From CAYLRU01 sp964386565 (GTDB lineage Bacteria; Desulfobacterota; Desulfobacteria; Desulfobacterales; UBA5616): 64,000 bases of DNA. Shown one piece after another: positions 9,113 through 17,562 of the stretch. Both the position numbers and the translations under genes were made by a program. Every line of letters starts with the position of its first letter. Position 1 is the stretch's first letter. The notes under the pieces were generated by a model that did no database searches, had not been told where the DNA came from, and was given only the letters and a program-made list of their open reading frames with translations. The DNA is taken from contig CAYLRU010000003.1 of assembly GCA_964386565.1 (NCBI GenBank), positions 95,901 through 159,900 of the forward strand, given 5' to 3'.

Positions 9113-12100
9113 ATGTCTAAAGACGTTACCGGATCTGTAATGGTGATCGGTGCGGGCATCTCCGGCATTCAGGCGTCCCTGGATTTGGCGGATTCGGGGT
9201 ACCTGGTGTATCTGGTGGATAAGAATTCCGCCATCGGCGGTGTGATGGCCCAACTGGATAAGACCTTCCCCACCAACGACTGTTCCATGTGCATCATTTC
9301 GCCCAAACTGGTGGAGGCCGGAAGGCATCTGAACATCGAACTGCTCACACTCACCCGGGTTGAAGGCATATCCGGAGAACCGGGGAATTTTACCGTTATA
9401 CTGTCCGAGAAACCGCGCTATGTGGATTTGGATAAATGTACGGCATGCGGGGAATGCGTAAAAGTCTGTCCGGTGGACACCCCCAGTGTGTTCGACGAAA
9501 ACCTCCGCCTTAAAAAAGCGGCGTACAAACTGTATCCCCAGGCCATGCCCGGGGCCTATGCCATTGAAAAAAAAGGTTTAGCACCGTGCAAGGTCGGATG
9601 CCCGGCCCATCCCAGCATCCAGGGTTTTATCGCCCTTTCCCGTCAGGGAAAGTACCAGGAAGCCCTTGATCTTTTCAGACAGGACCATCCTTTCCCCGGT
9701 GTGTGCGGGCGGGTCTGCCACCAGCCCTGTGAAAGCGTCTGTACGCGAAACGAAGTGGACGAACCTATTGCCATCCGATCCCTTCACCGGTTTCTTTTTG
9801 ACAGGGAACGGGAAACGGGAACCCGTTTTGTCCCTGAAAAAAAACAGGATCGGGAAGAAAAAATCGCCATTATCGGGGCCGGGCCCGCCGGACTCACCTG
9901 TGCCTATTTTCTGGCCATAGAAGGATACCGGGTCACTGTCTTTGAGAAACTGCCGGTACTGGGCGGAATGCTAACCGTGGGAATCCCATCCTATCGGTTG
10001 CCCCGGGAAGTGATTGCATCGGAAATCCAAGTCATTAAGGACCTGGGGGTTGAATTTAAAACCGGTGTTGAAATCGGAAAAGACATTACCATCGCCCAGC
10101 TTCGGAAACAGGGGTTCAAGGCCTTTTTCATGGGAATCGGGGCCCATGAATGCAAGGCGCTTGGGATTGAAGGAGAATCCCTTGAAGGTGTTTACCCCGG
10201 TGTTGAATTTTTAAGAGATGTCAACTTAGGCAACCGGGTCAGCTTAAAAGACCGGGTAGCGGTGATCGGCGGCGGCAACGTGGCCATGGACTCGGTAAGA
10301 ACGGCCTTGAGAACCGGTTCAAAAAAACCCATGGTGATTTACCGCCGCAGCGAGGCGGAAATGCCGGCCAACCCGGAAGAAATACAGGAATGCCGTGAAG
10401 AAGGTATCGAAATCATGACGCTAACCAACCCGGTTCGGATTCTCGGTGAAAACGGTAAGGTAACGGGCATTGAATGCATCAAAATGGAACTGGGAGAGCC
10501 GGACCAAAGCGGCAGGCGGCGACCGGAGCCCATTGCCGGAACCGAATTCATCATCGCAGTGGACAACGTGATTCCGGCCATCGGCCAGGAATCCGACTGG
10601 GCCTGCCTCACGGATGAATGTACCTGTTCCTTAAGCGAGTGGGGAACCCTCCAGGTGGACCCCGTAACCCTGCAAACTGATGACCCGGATATTTTTTCCG
10701 GCGGGGATGCGGTCACCGGACCCCGCATGGTGGTTGATGCTATTGCTGCGGGAAAGGAAGCTGCCATATCAATTGACCGGTTTATCCGGGGTGAAGATCT
10801 CAAAAAGGACCGGGTAAGGGAATTAAAGGCGGTAATAGACGTGGACACCCGTCAGGCAGAACCGGTCCCGAGGCAGCACATGCCCCTTTTACCCGAAAAA
10901 GAACGGGTGCAGAACTTCAACGAGGTTCAACTCGGTCTGGATAAGACCGCAGCCGGCATTGAGGCGGACCGTTGCCTGTCCTGCGGAATCTGCTCGGAGT
11001 GCTACCAGTGCGTTACCGCCTGCCTGCCCGAAGCGATCAACCACGACATGACGCCGAAACAACATACCGTAAACGTGGGAGCGGTTATTCTGGCACCGGG
11101 ATTCAAACCGTTTGATCCTTCGGTGTATGAATCCTACGGATATGGGTCCCACCCCAATATCGTCACCAGCCTGGAGTTTGAACGGATGCTGTCCGCTTCC
11201 GGGCCCTACGAGGGACATCTCGTCAGGCCGTCGGACAAAAAACCGCCGAAAAAGATCGCCTGGCTCCAATGCGTGGGGTCCCGGGACATCAATATCGCCG
11301 ACCACAGCTACTGCTCATCGGTCTGCTGCATGTTCGCCACCAAGGAGGCCGTCATCGCCAAGGAGCACAGCAGCGATCCGTTGGAAACCACCATCTTTTT
11401 TATGGATATGCGGACCTTTGGAAAAGAATTCGAGAAGTATTATATGCGGGCCCAGGAAGAAAGCGGGGTCCGGTATGTCCGGTCCAGGATTCATTCCGTG
11501 TTTCCCCTGGATGAAAACCGGCTCCGCATCGTCTATGCCACTGAAACCGGCAGCAATATTGAAGATGTATTCGACATGGTCGTGCTTTCCGTGGGGTTGT
11601 CTCCGGCCCGGAACGCTGTTGAACTTGCGCAAAAACTGGGAATCGACCTCAACGACTACGGTTATGCGAAAACCGGCAGCCTGACGCCGGTGACAACCAG
11701 TCGGGAAGGCATATATGTCTGCGGTACTTTCCAGGAGCCAAAGGACATTCCCCAGTCGGTGATGGAAGCCTCTGCCGCGGCATCGGCTGCAACGGAAAAA
11801 CTGGCCCGATCAAGATGGTCCTTAACCCGTGAAAAAGAGGTTCCTCCCGAAATCGATGTGTCCGGCCAGGAACCCCGGATCGGCGTGTTCGTCTGCAACT
11901 GCGGCATCAACATCGGGGGGATTGCCGACGTGCCGGCGGTACGGGATTATGCGCAGACACTTCCCCATGTGGTGCATGTGGAGCAGAACCTGTTTACCTG
12001 TTCCCAGGACACTCAGGACCACATGAAACAGGTTATCCGGGAAAAAGGGATCAACCGCGTAGTGGTGGCTTCCTGCTCGCCACGGACCCATGAACCCCTT

Positions 12101-13564
12101 TTCCAGGAGACCATTCAGGATGCGGGATTAAACCGCTACCTGTTTGAAATGGCCAACATCCGGGATCAGAATACCTGGGTGCATATGAATGATCCGGAAA
12201 AAGCCACGCAAAAGGCCAAGGATCTGGTTCGGATGGCCGTTGCCAAGGCCGCCCATATCGAACCCCTTCATCAGGAAAAGCTGGAGATACTGCAGTCCGC
12301 CCTGATTGTGGGCGGCGGGGTCGCCGGTATGGAATCAGCACTTTCCATCGCGAACCAGGGATTTGACGTTCATCTGGTGGAAAAATCATCCGAGTTGGGC
12401 GGCATCGCCAATATTCTGCGATCAGCCTGGCAGGGAGAGCCCGTTCCCCCTTACCTGGACGGGTTGAAAAACCGTGTCGTCGATCATCCCCGTATCACGG
12501 TTCATTTTAATTCCCAGGTGTCGTCCACAACCGGCTCCATCGGCCGGTTCACCACGACCCTGACTTCCGGAAACGGTTCGAAAAGCCGGACCGAGGTAAA
12601 ACACGGCATCACCATTCTGGCCACCGGCGGCAGGGAATATCAGCCGACCGAGTATTTGTATGGGGAACACCCGGACGTCTTGACCCACTTGGATCTGGAT
12701 GTGGCCTTTACGCAGAATGATCCCAGGCTGCGAAAGACCAAATCAGCGGTCTTTATTCAGTGTGTCGGTTCCCGAACATCCGAACGGCCTTACTGCTCCA
12801 AGATTTGCTGCACACACAGCCTTAAAAGCGCCATGGCCTTGAAAAAAATAAACCCGCGAATGAAGGTGTTTATCATTTACCGGGATATACGGTCTTATGG
12901 ATTTCGGGAAGCGCTTTACAAGCAGGCCCGGGAAAACGGGATCATCTTTATTCGTTATGAACCGGAAAACCCGCCTGAATTGAAAAAAGACGACCAGGGT
13001 GCTCTTTCCCTGACCGTCACCGACCATGTGCTCCGTATGCCCGCTCACCTTCACCCGGACATGGTGGTTTTGGCAGCAGCCATTTTGCCCAATGAAAATA
13101 AGAACCTGTATGAACTGTTCAAGGTTCCGGTGAACCAGGAAGGCTTTCTGGTGGAAGCCCACGCCAAGTTGAGACCGGTTGATTTTGCTTCCGACGGATT
13201 GTTTTTAGCCGGGTTGGCACATTATCCCAAGCCCCTGGAGGAAACCATTGCCCAAGCCAAGGCCGCTGCTGCCCGGGCCATGACCATTTTATCCAAGGAA
13301 TCAATTCTTGTGGGCGGTATTGTTTCAGCAGTGGATCCGGACCGGTGCGCCGCATGCCTGACCTGTGTACGGACCTGTCCTTTCGGCGTTCCGTATATAG
13401 GAGAACAGGGATACGCGGTCATTGAGGCGGCGGAATGCCATGGATGCGGCATCTGCGCATCGGAATGCCCCGGCAAGGCCATTACCCTCAAGCATTTCAC
13501 CGATGACCAGATCGTGGCAAAGGAAGATGCCCTGTTCACGGAAGAAGCCATGGCCGGTGTATAA
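9113..13564 (+). CDS. Giant HdrA flavoprotein with internal GltD/NfnB-type NAD(P) module
   Basis: 1483 residues in one open frame. Order: HdrA start with Rossmann motif VIGAGISG (11-18) and a 4Fe-4S motif CTACGECVKVCP (109-120); an inserted GltD/NfnB-like unit (about 155-565) with PCKVGCPA, FAD motif IGAGPAG (254-260), NAD(P) motif IGGGNVAMD (385-393) and the closing FSGGDAV; a CxxCxxC-rich segment near 621-637; HdrA core with SYCSSVCC; an HdrA middle domain with VFVCNCGINIGG (about 925); a second HdrA-like Rossmann half, VGGGVAGMES (about 1064); and two C-terminal ferredoxin motifs (about 1411 and 1441). Likely the flavin-based electron-bifurcating core, with its own NAD(P)H site. Confidence 0.88.
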   Translation: MSKDVTGSVMVIGAGISGIQASLDLADSGYLVYLVDKNSAIGGVMAQLDKTFPTNDCSMCIISPKLVEAGRHLNIELLTLTRVEGISGEPGNFTVILSEKPRYVDLDKCTACGECVKVCPVDTPSVFDENLRLKKAAYKLYPQAMPGAYAIEKKGLAPCKVGCPAHPSIQGFIALSRQGKYQEALDLFRQDHPFPGVCGRVCHQPCESVCTRNEVDEPIAIRSLHRFLFDRERETGTRFVPEKKQDREEKIAIIGAGPAGLTCAYFLAIEGYRVTVFEKLPVLGGMLTVGIPSYRLPREVIASEIQVIKDLGVEFKTGVEIGKDITIAQLRKQGFKAFFMGIGAHECKALGIEGESLEGVYPGVEFLRDVNLGNRVSLKDRVAVIGGGNVAMDSVRTALRTGSKKPMVIYRRSEAEMPANPEEIQECREEGIEIMTLTNPVRILGENGKVTGIECIKMELGEPDQSGRRRPEPIAGTEFIIAVDNVIPAIGQESDWACLTDECTCSLSEWGTLQVDPVTLQTDDPDIFSGGDAVTGPRMVVDAIAAGKEAAISIDRFIRGEDLKKDRVRELKAVIDVDTRQAEPVPRQHMPLLPEKERVQNFNEVQLGLDKTAAGIEADRCLSCGICSECYQCVTACLPEAINHDMTPKQHTVNVGAVILAPGFKPFDPSVYESYGYGSHPNIVTSLEFERMLSASGPYEGHLVRPSDKKPPKKIAWLQCVGSRDINIADHSYCSSVCCMFATKEAVIAKEHSSDPLETTIFFMDMRTFGKEFEKYYMRAQEESGVRYVRSRIHSVFPLDENRLRIVYATETGSNIEDVFDMVVLSVGLSPARNAVELAQKLGIDLNDYGYAKTGSLTPVTTSREGIYVCGTFQEPKDIPQSVMEASAAASAATEKLARSRWSLTREKEVPPEIDVSGQEPRIGVFVCNCGINIGGIADVPAVRDYAQTLPHVVHVEQNLFTCSQDTQDHMKQVIREKGINRVVVASCSPRTHEPLFQETIQDAGLNRYLFEMANIRDQNTWVHMNDPEKATQKAKDLVRMAVAKAAHIEPLHQEKLEILQSALIVGGGVAGMESALSIANQGFDVHLVEKSSELGGIANILRSAWQGEPVPPYLDGLKNRVVDHPRITVHFNSQVSSTTGSIGRFTTTLTSGNGSKSRTEVKHGITILATGGREYQPTEYLYGEHPDVLTHLDLDVAFTQNDPRLRKTKSAVFIQCVGSRTSERPYCSKICCTHSLKSAMALKKINPRMKVFIIYRDIRSYGFREALYKQARENGIIFIRYEPENPPELKKDDQGALSLTVTDHVLRMPAHLHPDMVVLAAAILPNENKNLYELFKVPVNQEGFLVEAHAKLRPVDFASDGLFLAGLAHYPKPLEETIAQAKAAAARAMTILSKESILVGGIVSAVDPDRCAACLTCVRTCPFGVPYIGEQGYAVIEAAECHGCGICASECPGKAITLKHFTDDQIVAKEDALFTEEAMAGV

Positions 13565-13595
13565 CCGGCGTATAAATTACGGAGGAGGTGTGCAA

Positions 13596-14021
13596 ATGAC
13601 GGATACATTCGAACCCCGGATCATTGCCTTTTGCTGCCGATACTGAGCGTATGCCTCGGCGGACCTGGCAGGTTCCATGCGGTTGTCCTACCCGGACAAT
13701 GTCAAGATCATCCAGGTGCCCTGCACCGGCAGGGTGGATATCATCCATCTGCTCAGAGCCATAGAGGACGGCGCGGACGGTGTCTACGTGGCCGGGTGCC
13801 TGGAAGGGGAATGTCATTTCATCAACGGTAATCTCAAAACCCGGAAAAAGGTCGAATACGTAAAGAAGGTACTGGAACAAATCGGCATGGAACCGGAGCG
13901 GGTGGAAATGTTCAACCTGTCATCCGCCATGGGCTCCCGGTTTGCCGAAATTGCACGCGAAATGACGGAAAAAATAAGGAATTTGGGCGCAAGTCCGGTG
14001 AAAAAGAAAAAAGCCGCTTAA
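13596..14021 (+). CDS. Selenocysteine-containing MvhD/FlpD-type electron-transfer subunit
   Basis: 141 residues if the in-frame TGA at 13644-13646 is read as selenocysteine (U17). The reading frame before and after it forms one MvhD family protein: FCCRYUAYASADLAG aligns with the family pattern FCCNWCSYAGADLAG, U standing exactly at a conserved cluster-ligand cysteine. Other ligands are C13, C14, VPCTGRVD (C43) and AGCLEGECHF (C68, C73), fitting a 2Fe-2S protein that links HdrA to an electron donor. GGAGGAGG at 13581-13588 gives a strong start. Automatic callers would begin at 13677 and lose 27 residues. It lies 31 bp after HdrA and 12 bp before MetV. Confidence 0.9.
13647..13682 (+). promoter_or_regulatory. 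bSECIS-like hairpin directly after the selenocysteine UGA
   Basis: Right after the TGA, the upper stem GGACCT (13661-13666) pairs with AGGTTCC (13670-13676) leaving one bulged U, with a 3-base loop GGC (13667-13669). A lower stem CGTATG (13648-13653) can pair with CATGCG (13676-13681). The upper stem begins 14 bases after UGA. Bacterial SECIS elements share this position, a bulged U and a G in the apical loop; here the U is on the 3' side rather than the 5' side as in E. coli fdhF. The fold was done by eye. Confidence 0.65.
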
Positions 14022-14033
14022 GAGAGGTGACCC

Positions 14034-14699
14034 ATGATTATCGCCGATCGAAAACCCCTTGAAGAAATACTGGAAATGGTGAAGGGCTGTCAAAAAGTGT
14101 TGCTTTTGGGATGCAAGGGCTGTGTGACCGTCTGCAACGTGGGAGGCCAAAAAGAGGTCGAAATCCTTGCCGCCACGTTGAAAATCGCCCGCAGAAAAGA
14201 GCAAAACAACATTGAAATCGATGAAAAGATCCTGGAAAGACAATGCGATCCCGAGTACATCGAACAGGTCAAGGACCTGGTGGGAGAATATGACGCCGTC
14301 CTTTCCATGGCATGCGGTGTGGGGCCCCAGTTTTTGTCCGAAGCCTATCCCGGGCAGAAGTTTTTCCCCATGGTCAACACCACGTTCATGGGGGGTGCGG
14401 TTCAACACGGCATCTGGGAAGAACGGTGTGCCGGCTGCGGAACCTGCATCATTCACCTGTTTGACGGCATGTGCCCCATTGCACGGTGTTCCAAAAGCCT
14501 GCTTCACGGTCCCTGTGGCGGATCTGCCGCGGGAAAATGTGAAATCGACAAAAACGTGGTCTGTATCTGGGATTTGATTGTTAAAAAGAAAATGGAACAG
14601 GGCCGCCTGGATGATCTCCTCGAAATAAACCCCTTGAAGGACTGGAGAACCGCCAGGGACGGAGGACCCCGCAAGAGCACAAGGGAGGAACTGGTATAA
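14034..14699 (+). CDS. metV: MetV, zinc/iron-sulfur partner of methylenetetrahydrofolate reductase
   Basis: 221 residues. LLGCKGCVTVCNVGG (about 23-37) and the C-terminal CAGCGTC plus CPIARCSKSLLHGPCGG (about 158-164 and 152-175) are signatures of the MTHFR C-terminal/MetV family (PF12225), found beside MetF in acetogens and sulfate reducers. MetV is needed with MetF for methylene-THF reduction and contacts HdrA/MvhD-type electron carriers in Moorella-like complexes. GAGAGGTGA precedes the ATG. Its stop overlaps the MetF start (TAATG), implying coupled translation and a stoichiometric complex. Confidence 0.88.
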   Translation: MIIADRKPLEEILEMVKGCQKVLLLGCKGCVTVCNVGGQKEVEILAATLKIARRKEQNNIEIDEKILERQCDPEYIEQVKDLVGEYDAVLSMACGVGPQFLSEAYPGQKFFPMVNTTFMGGAVQHGIWEERCAGCGTCIIHLFDGMCPIARCSKSLLHGPCGGSAAGKCEIDKNVVCIWDLIVKKKMEQGRLDDLLEINPLKDWRTARDGGPRKSTREELV

Positions 14700-15631
14700 T
14701 GGAAGCCTTAAAATCCGGAAGCCGATTGGAAAAGGTGTTAAGATCCGGGCAGTTTGCATTCACCGGTGAGTGCGGCCCGCCCAAGGGTGCCAATGTATCC
14801 CATTTAAAAGAAAAGCTTGCCCATTTGCGGGGTGTCGTGGACGCCGTCAACATTACCGACAACCAGACCGCCGTGGTGCGGATGTCCAGCCTGGCCGCCT
14901 CGGCCATCATGGTGGGTGAAGGTATGGAACCCAACTATCAACTGGTCTGCCGGGACAGAAACCGACTGGCCCTGATGAGTGACATTCTCGGCGCTGCATC
15001 GCTGGGCATCAAGAACATGCTGTGCCTTTCCGGAGATCACCAGAAATTCGGAAATCACCCGGAATCCAAAAATGTCTATGACATCGACTCCATGCAGCTC
15101 ATCGCCTTGGTCAAAAAAATGCGGGATGAAGGCGTATTCCCAAACGGGGAAAAAATCGACGAACCACCCAAACTGTTTATCGGCGCCGCCTGTAATCCTT
15201 TTGCCGATCCGTTCGAATACCGGGTGTACCGCCTTGCCAACAAGATTAAGGCAGGGGCGGATTTCATCCAAACCCAGTGTATTTACAACATGGACAAATT
15301 CAGAACGTTCATGAAAATGGCCGTGGACATGGGCCTTTGCGAAAAGTGCTATATCCTGGCCGGCGTCACCCCCCTGAAAAGCGTCCGGATGGCCCAGTAC
15401 ATGGCTACCCAGGTCCCGGGCATGGATGTACCGGATGTACTGATCAAGCGGTTAAAAGATGCCGGCAAGGGGAACTATGCCGAGGAAGGCATCAAAATCA
15501 CCCTGGAGCAGATAGAGGCGTTCAAGGAAATGGAAGGCGTGGCAGGTGTCCATCTCATGGCCATTGAATGGGAACACCGGGTTCCGGAAATCGCCGAACG
15601 CGCCAAGGTCCTGCCCAGACCGGATGTATAA
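14699..15631 (+). CDS. metF: Methylenetetrahydrofolate reductase
   Basis: 310 residues covering the full MetF TIM barrel. FTGECGPPKGA (about 21-31), VDAVNITDNQTAVVRMS (about 43-59), CRDRNRLALMSDILGA (about 84-99), GIKNMLCLSGDHQ (about 103-115), and GADFIQTQCIYN (about 187-198) match the flavin- and folate-binding strands of MetF. It reduces 5,10-methylene-THF to 5-methyl-THF in the methyl branch of the Wood-Ljungdahl pathway (or the reverse during oxidation). It starts inside the MetV stop codon and is the last gene of the Hdr-MvhD-MetVF operon, followed by a hairpin at 15740. Confidence 0.92.
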   Translation: MEALKSGSRLEKVLRSGQFAFTGECGPPKGANVSHLKEKLAHLRGVVDAVNITDNQTAVVRMSSLAASAIMVGEGMEPNYQLVCRDRNRLALMSDILGAASLGIKNMLCLSGDHQKFGNHPESKNVYDIDSMQLIALVKKMRDEGVFPNGEKIDEPPKLFIGAACNPFADPFEYRVYRLANKIKAGADFIQTQCIYNMDKFRTFMKMAVDMGLCEKCYILAGVTPLKSVRMAQYMATQVPGMDVPDVLIKRLKDAGKGNYAEEGIKITLEQIEAFKEMEGVAGVHLMAIEWEHRVPEIAERAKVLPRPDV

Positions 15632-15739
15632 TAAAATGCCTGGAAGCGGGTCCAAAACTTCGTCTAAAGCCCGATAGCGGCGTTGCGGCCCGGCTTAAAA
15701 TGCTCGATAGATATCACTTGTTATCAAATCATTCGTCCG

Positions 15740-15786
15740 TTTGAAATAAGGCAGGGGCGGGAAACCCGTCCCTGCCTTATTTCAAA
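15740..15786. terminator. Long, nearly perfect hairpin ending the metVF operon
   Basis: Two 22-base arms (15740-15761 and 15765-15786) pair with a single G-T wobble around a 3-base AAA loop. The ends are AT-rich (TTTGAAATAAGG), so the structure can terminate transcription on either strand. It is unusually long for a simple terminator and may also protect the mRNA 3' end. The remaining 280 bp up to 16067 show no gene or other clear signal. Confidence 0.7.
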
Positions 15787-16067
15787 TTCCTTGCCGATAA
15801 TCAGCCGCAAGCCGGACCGTTGCAAAATAACATACCCCCATCGACTATCCATTGATCCCTTCATAGACCTTATCAGCGTCGTCCAAACGCATACAACATG
15901 AAGATATTGTTGATTTTCATATTGTATTAAAGGACCGATTGGGGTAAACAGTACGGAAAACATTTCTCCATCACGAAAAGACATAAAATTTCATCCGTCG
16001 GTACCACAGGACTCTTCGGCTCAGGTTCAACTCATACGCAGGCAACAATGCTCCACGGGAGGGTATA

Positions 16068-16556
16068 ATGACTGAAAAAAGCGATTCCAGGGACGAAAAA
16101 CGCAAACGCCTTCAAACCAGGGACTGGATAATTATCGGGTTGGCCCTTACCGTCTTTCTGCTGATGCTGGGATACGTCAGGGAAAATGCTTCGAATTACA
16201 AACTCAGGATAGACAACCAGCGATTGGAAAATGATTTGCAGTTAATCGGCGTCCTGATTTCAACATATATAGAGACCCGACAAAAAGAAATTGAGGTAAA
16301 TGACCAGTTGTGCAAGGAAAAACTGAACCGGGGCTATCTTGAATTCTACGAAAAACTGGGATTAAAATCAGACTCCATAAAATATTTTAAAGAAAGGGTT
16401 TCAGAGGCGGTCCTCGAAAGACAAAATCTGGTTTCACAAAGAAACGAAAAAGCAGCATCATATAATGCATATGCACAGAGTCTTGATTGGGAAACCTATG
16501 GAAACAATCTGTACAATCTGCCCCAAGAGATTGAATTGATGAAAAATGACGATTGA
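16068..16556 (+). CDS. Small membrane-anchored coiled-coil protein, unknown
   Basis: 162 residues. A basic cytoplasmic start is followed by one membrane helix (WIIIGLALTVFLLMLGYV, about 21-38). The rest is charged and helical with coiled-coil character (residues about 40-140: QRLENDLQLIGVLI, KEIEVNDQLCKEKL, SEAVLERQNLVSQRNEK), probably in the periplasm. No family is recognised. GGGAGGG at 16056-16062 supports the ATG. Neighbours do not suggest a role. Confidence 0.65.
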   Translation: MTEKSDSRDEKRKRLQTRDWIIIGLALTVFLLMLGYVRENASNYKLRIDNQRLENDLQLIGVLISTYIETRQKEIEVNDQLCKEKLNRGYLEFYEKLGLKSDSIKYFKERVSEAVLERQNLVSQRNEKAASYNAYAQSLDWETYGNNLYNLPQEIELMKNDD

Positions 16557-16701
16557 GTTGCCGCCGGACAATGGCCGGTCAGTAAGTGTTCAGCCTTTTG
16601 AAAAACTGGTTCAATCGGGCTTAAGATCAAGACGGACCGAGAGGGGTTTTGATACCATTTCCAAGCGTTAGCCGGAAAATAATAACAAGGAGGATTATTT
16701 T

Positions 16702-17268
16702 ATGAAAGTCTTAGGCCTTGTATGCAGTCCGCGAAAGGGAGGAAACACGGAAATTCTGATCAGCCACGCACTGGCGTCGGCCCGTGAGGCCGGGGCCCAA
16801 ACCGAAATGCTTCATGTAGCGGATCTTAATATTGCGCCATGCGACGCCTGCGACGCCTGCAGGGCGGAAGGGGTCTGCATCGTTGAAGACGACATGCAAA
16901 CCGTTTATGAACAACTGGATCAGGCTGACGGCGTCATATTCGGCACACCGGTCTATTTTCTCAATGTAAGTGCCCAGGCAAAAGCCATCATTGACAGGAC
17001 CTATGCCTACCTGATGAAGGGAAAATTAAGGGGCAAGGTGGCTGCCGTAATTGCAGCGGCAAGACGCGTGGGGGCGGGCCAGGTACTGAGTCTGATGTAT
17101 TCCTATTTCAGTGCGCAGAGAATGATCATCGCCGGTGGCGGTATCGGTTACGGCCGTGAAAAAGGGGAAGTAAATCAAGGACCGGGCATGTCTCCCTTTC
17201 TGTCCGCTGTCGAAGAAGCACGGGCCGTGGGCAGGAATGTCGTTAAAATGAAAAACAGGATTCGCTGA
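16702..17268 (+). CDS. Iron-sulfur flavoprotein / NADPH-dependent FMN reductase family
   Basis: 188 residues of the flavodoxin-like fold. The FMN phosphate loop is CSPRKGGNTE (8-17) and a compact cysteine motif lies at C47, C50, C53 and C59 (CDACDACRAEGVC), the 4Fe-4S binding arrangement of archaeal and anaerobe iron-sulfur flavoproteins. FGTPVYFLNVSAQAK (about 78-92) contacts flavin in this family. It likely shuttles electrons from ferredoxin or reduces oxygen species in an anaerobe. AAGGAGG gives a strong start. A TIGR04076-type gene follows after 18 bp. Confidence 0.85.
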   Translation: MKVLGLVCSPRKGGNTEILISHALASAREAGAQTEMLHVADLNIAPCDACDACRAEGVCIVEDDMQTVYEQLDQADGVIFGTPVYFLNVSAQAKAIIDRTYAYLMKGKLRGKVAAVIAAARRVGAGQVLSLMYSYFSAQRMIIAGGGIGYGREKGEVNQGPGMSPFLSAVEEARAVGRNVVKMKNRIR

Positions 17269-17286
17269 AGGGAAAAGGAGGAGAAA

Positions 17287-17559
17287 ATGGCGGATATGTA
17301 CCCGGTAAAAATAAAGGTGATCTCTCAAACAGGCACATGCGAAGCCGGTCATAAGGTTGGAGATGAATTTGACTGTATCGGGCTGTCTCCTGGAGGAATT
17401 TGTATTTTTGCCCTGAATTCAATCATGCCGTTTATGATGCCGTTGATGTTCGGTGGAACATTTTCTTGGTCCCAGGACCCGGATACGGTTGAGGCGGTCT
17501 GCCCGGATGCGGAAAATCCCGTTGTTTTCGAATTGCAGCGGATTAAATCCGGTCAGTAG
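17287..17559 (+). CDS. TIGR04076 family small protein
   Basis: 90 residues. The pattern IKVISQTGTCEAGHKVGDEF, then GICIFALNSIMPFM, then DTVEAVCPDAENPVVFEL matches the TIGR04076 family of short, single-domain proteins in anaerobes, with a G-x-C-x-x-G-H-K-x-G-D-x-F motif near the start. The function of the family is unknown. AAAAGGAGGAG precedes the ATG. It probably shares a transcript with the flavoprotein 18 bp upstream, so a redox role is possible. Confidence 0.75.
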   Translation: MADMYPVKIKVISQTGTCEAGHKVGDEFDCIGLSPGGICIFALNSIMPFMMPLMFGGTFSWSQDPDTVEAVCPDAENPVVFELQRIKSGQ

Positions 17560-17562
17560 CGG

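Noticed and set aside
13596..13646. Stop codon reading: MvhD as a frameshifted or truncated pseudogene
   Set aside because: Frame is unbroken apart from one TGA at a ligand-cysteine position, with strong ribosome site and SECIS-like hairpin; a random nonsense mutation would not sit at that residue.
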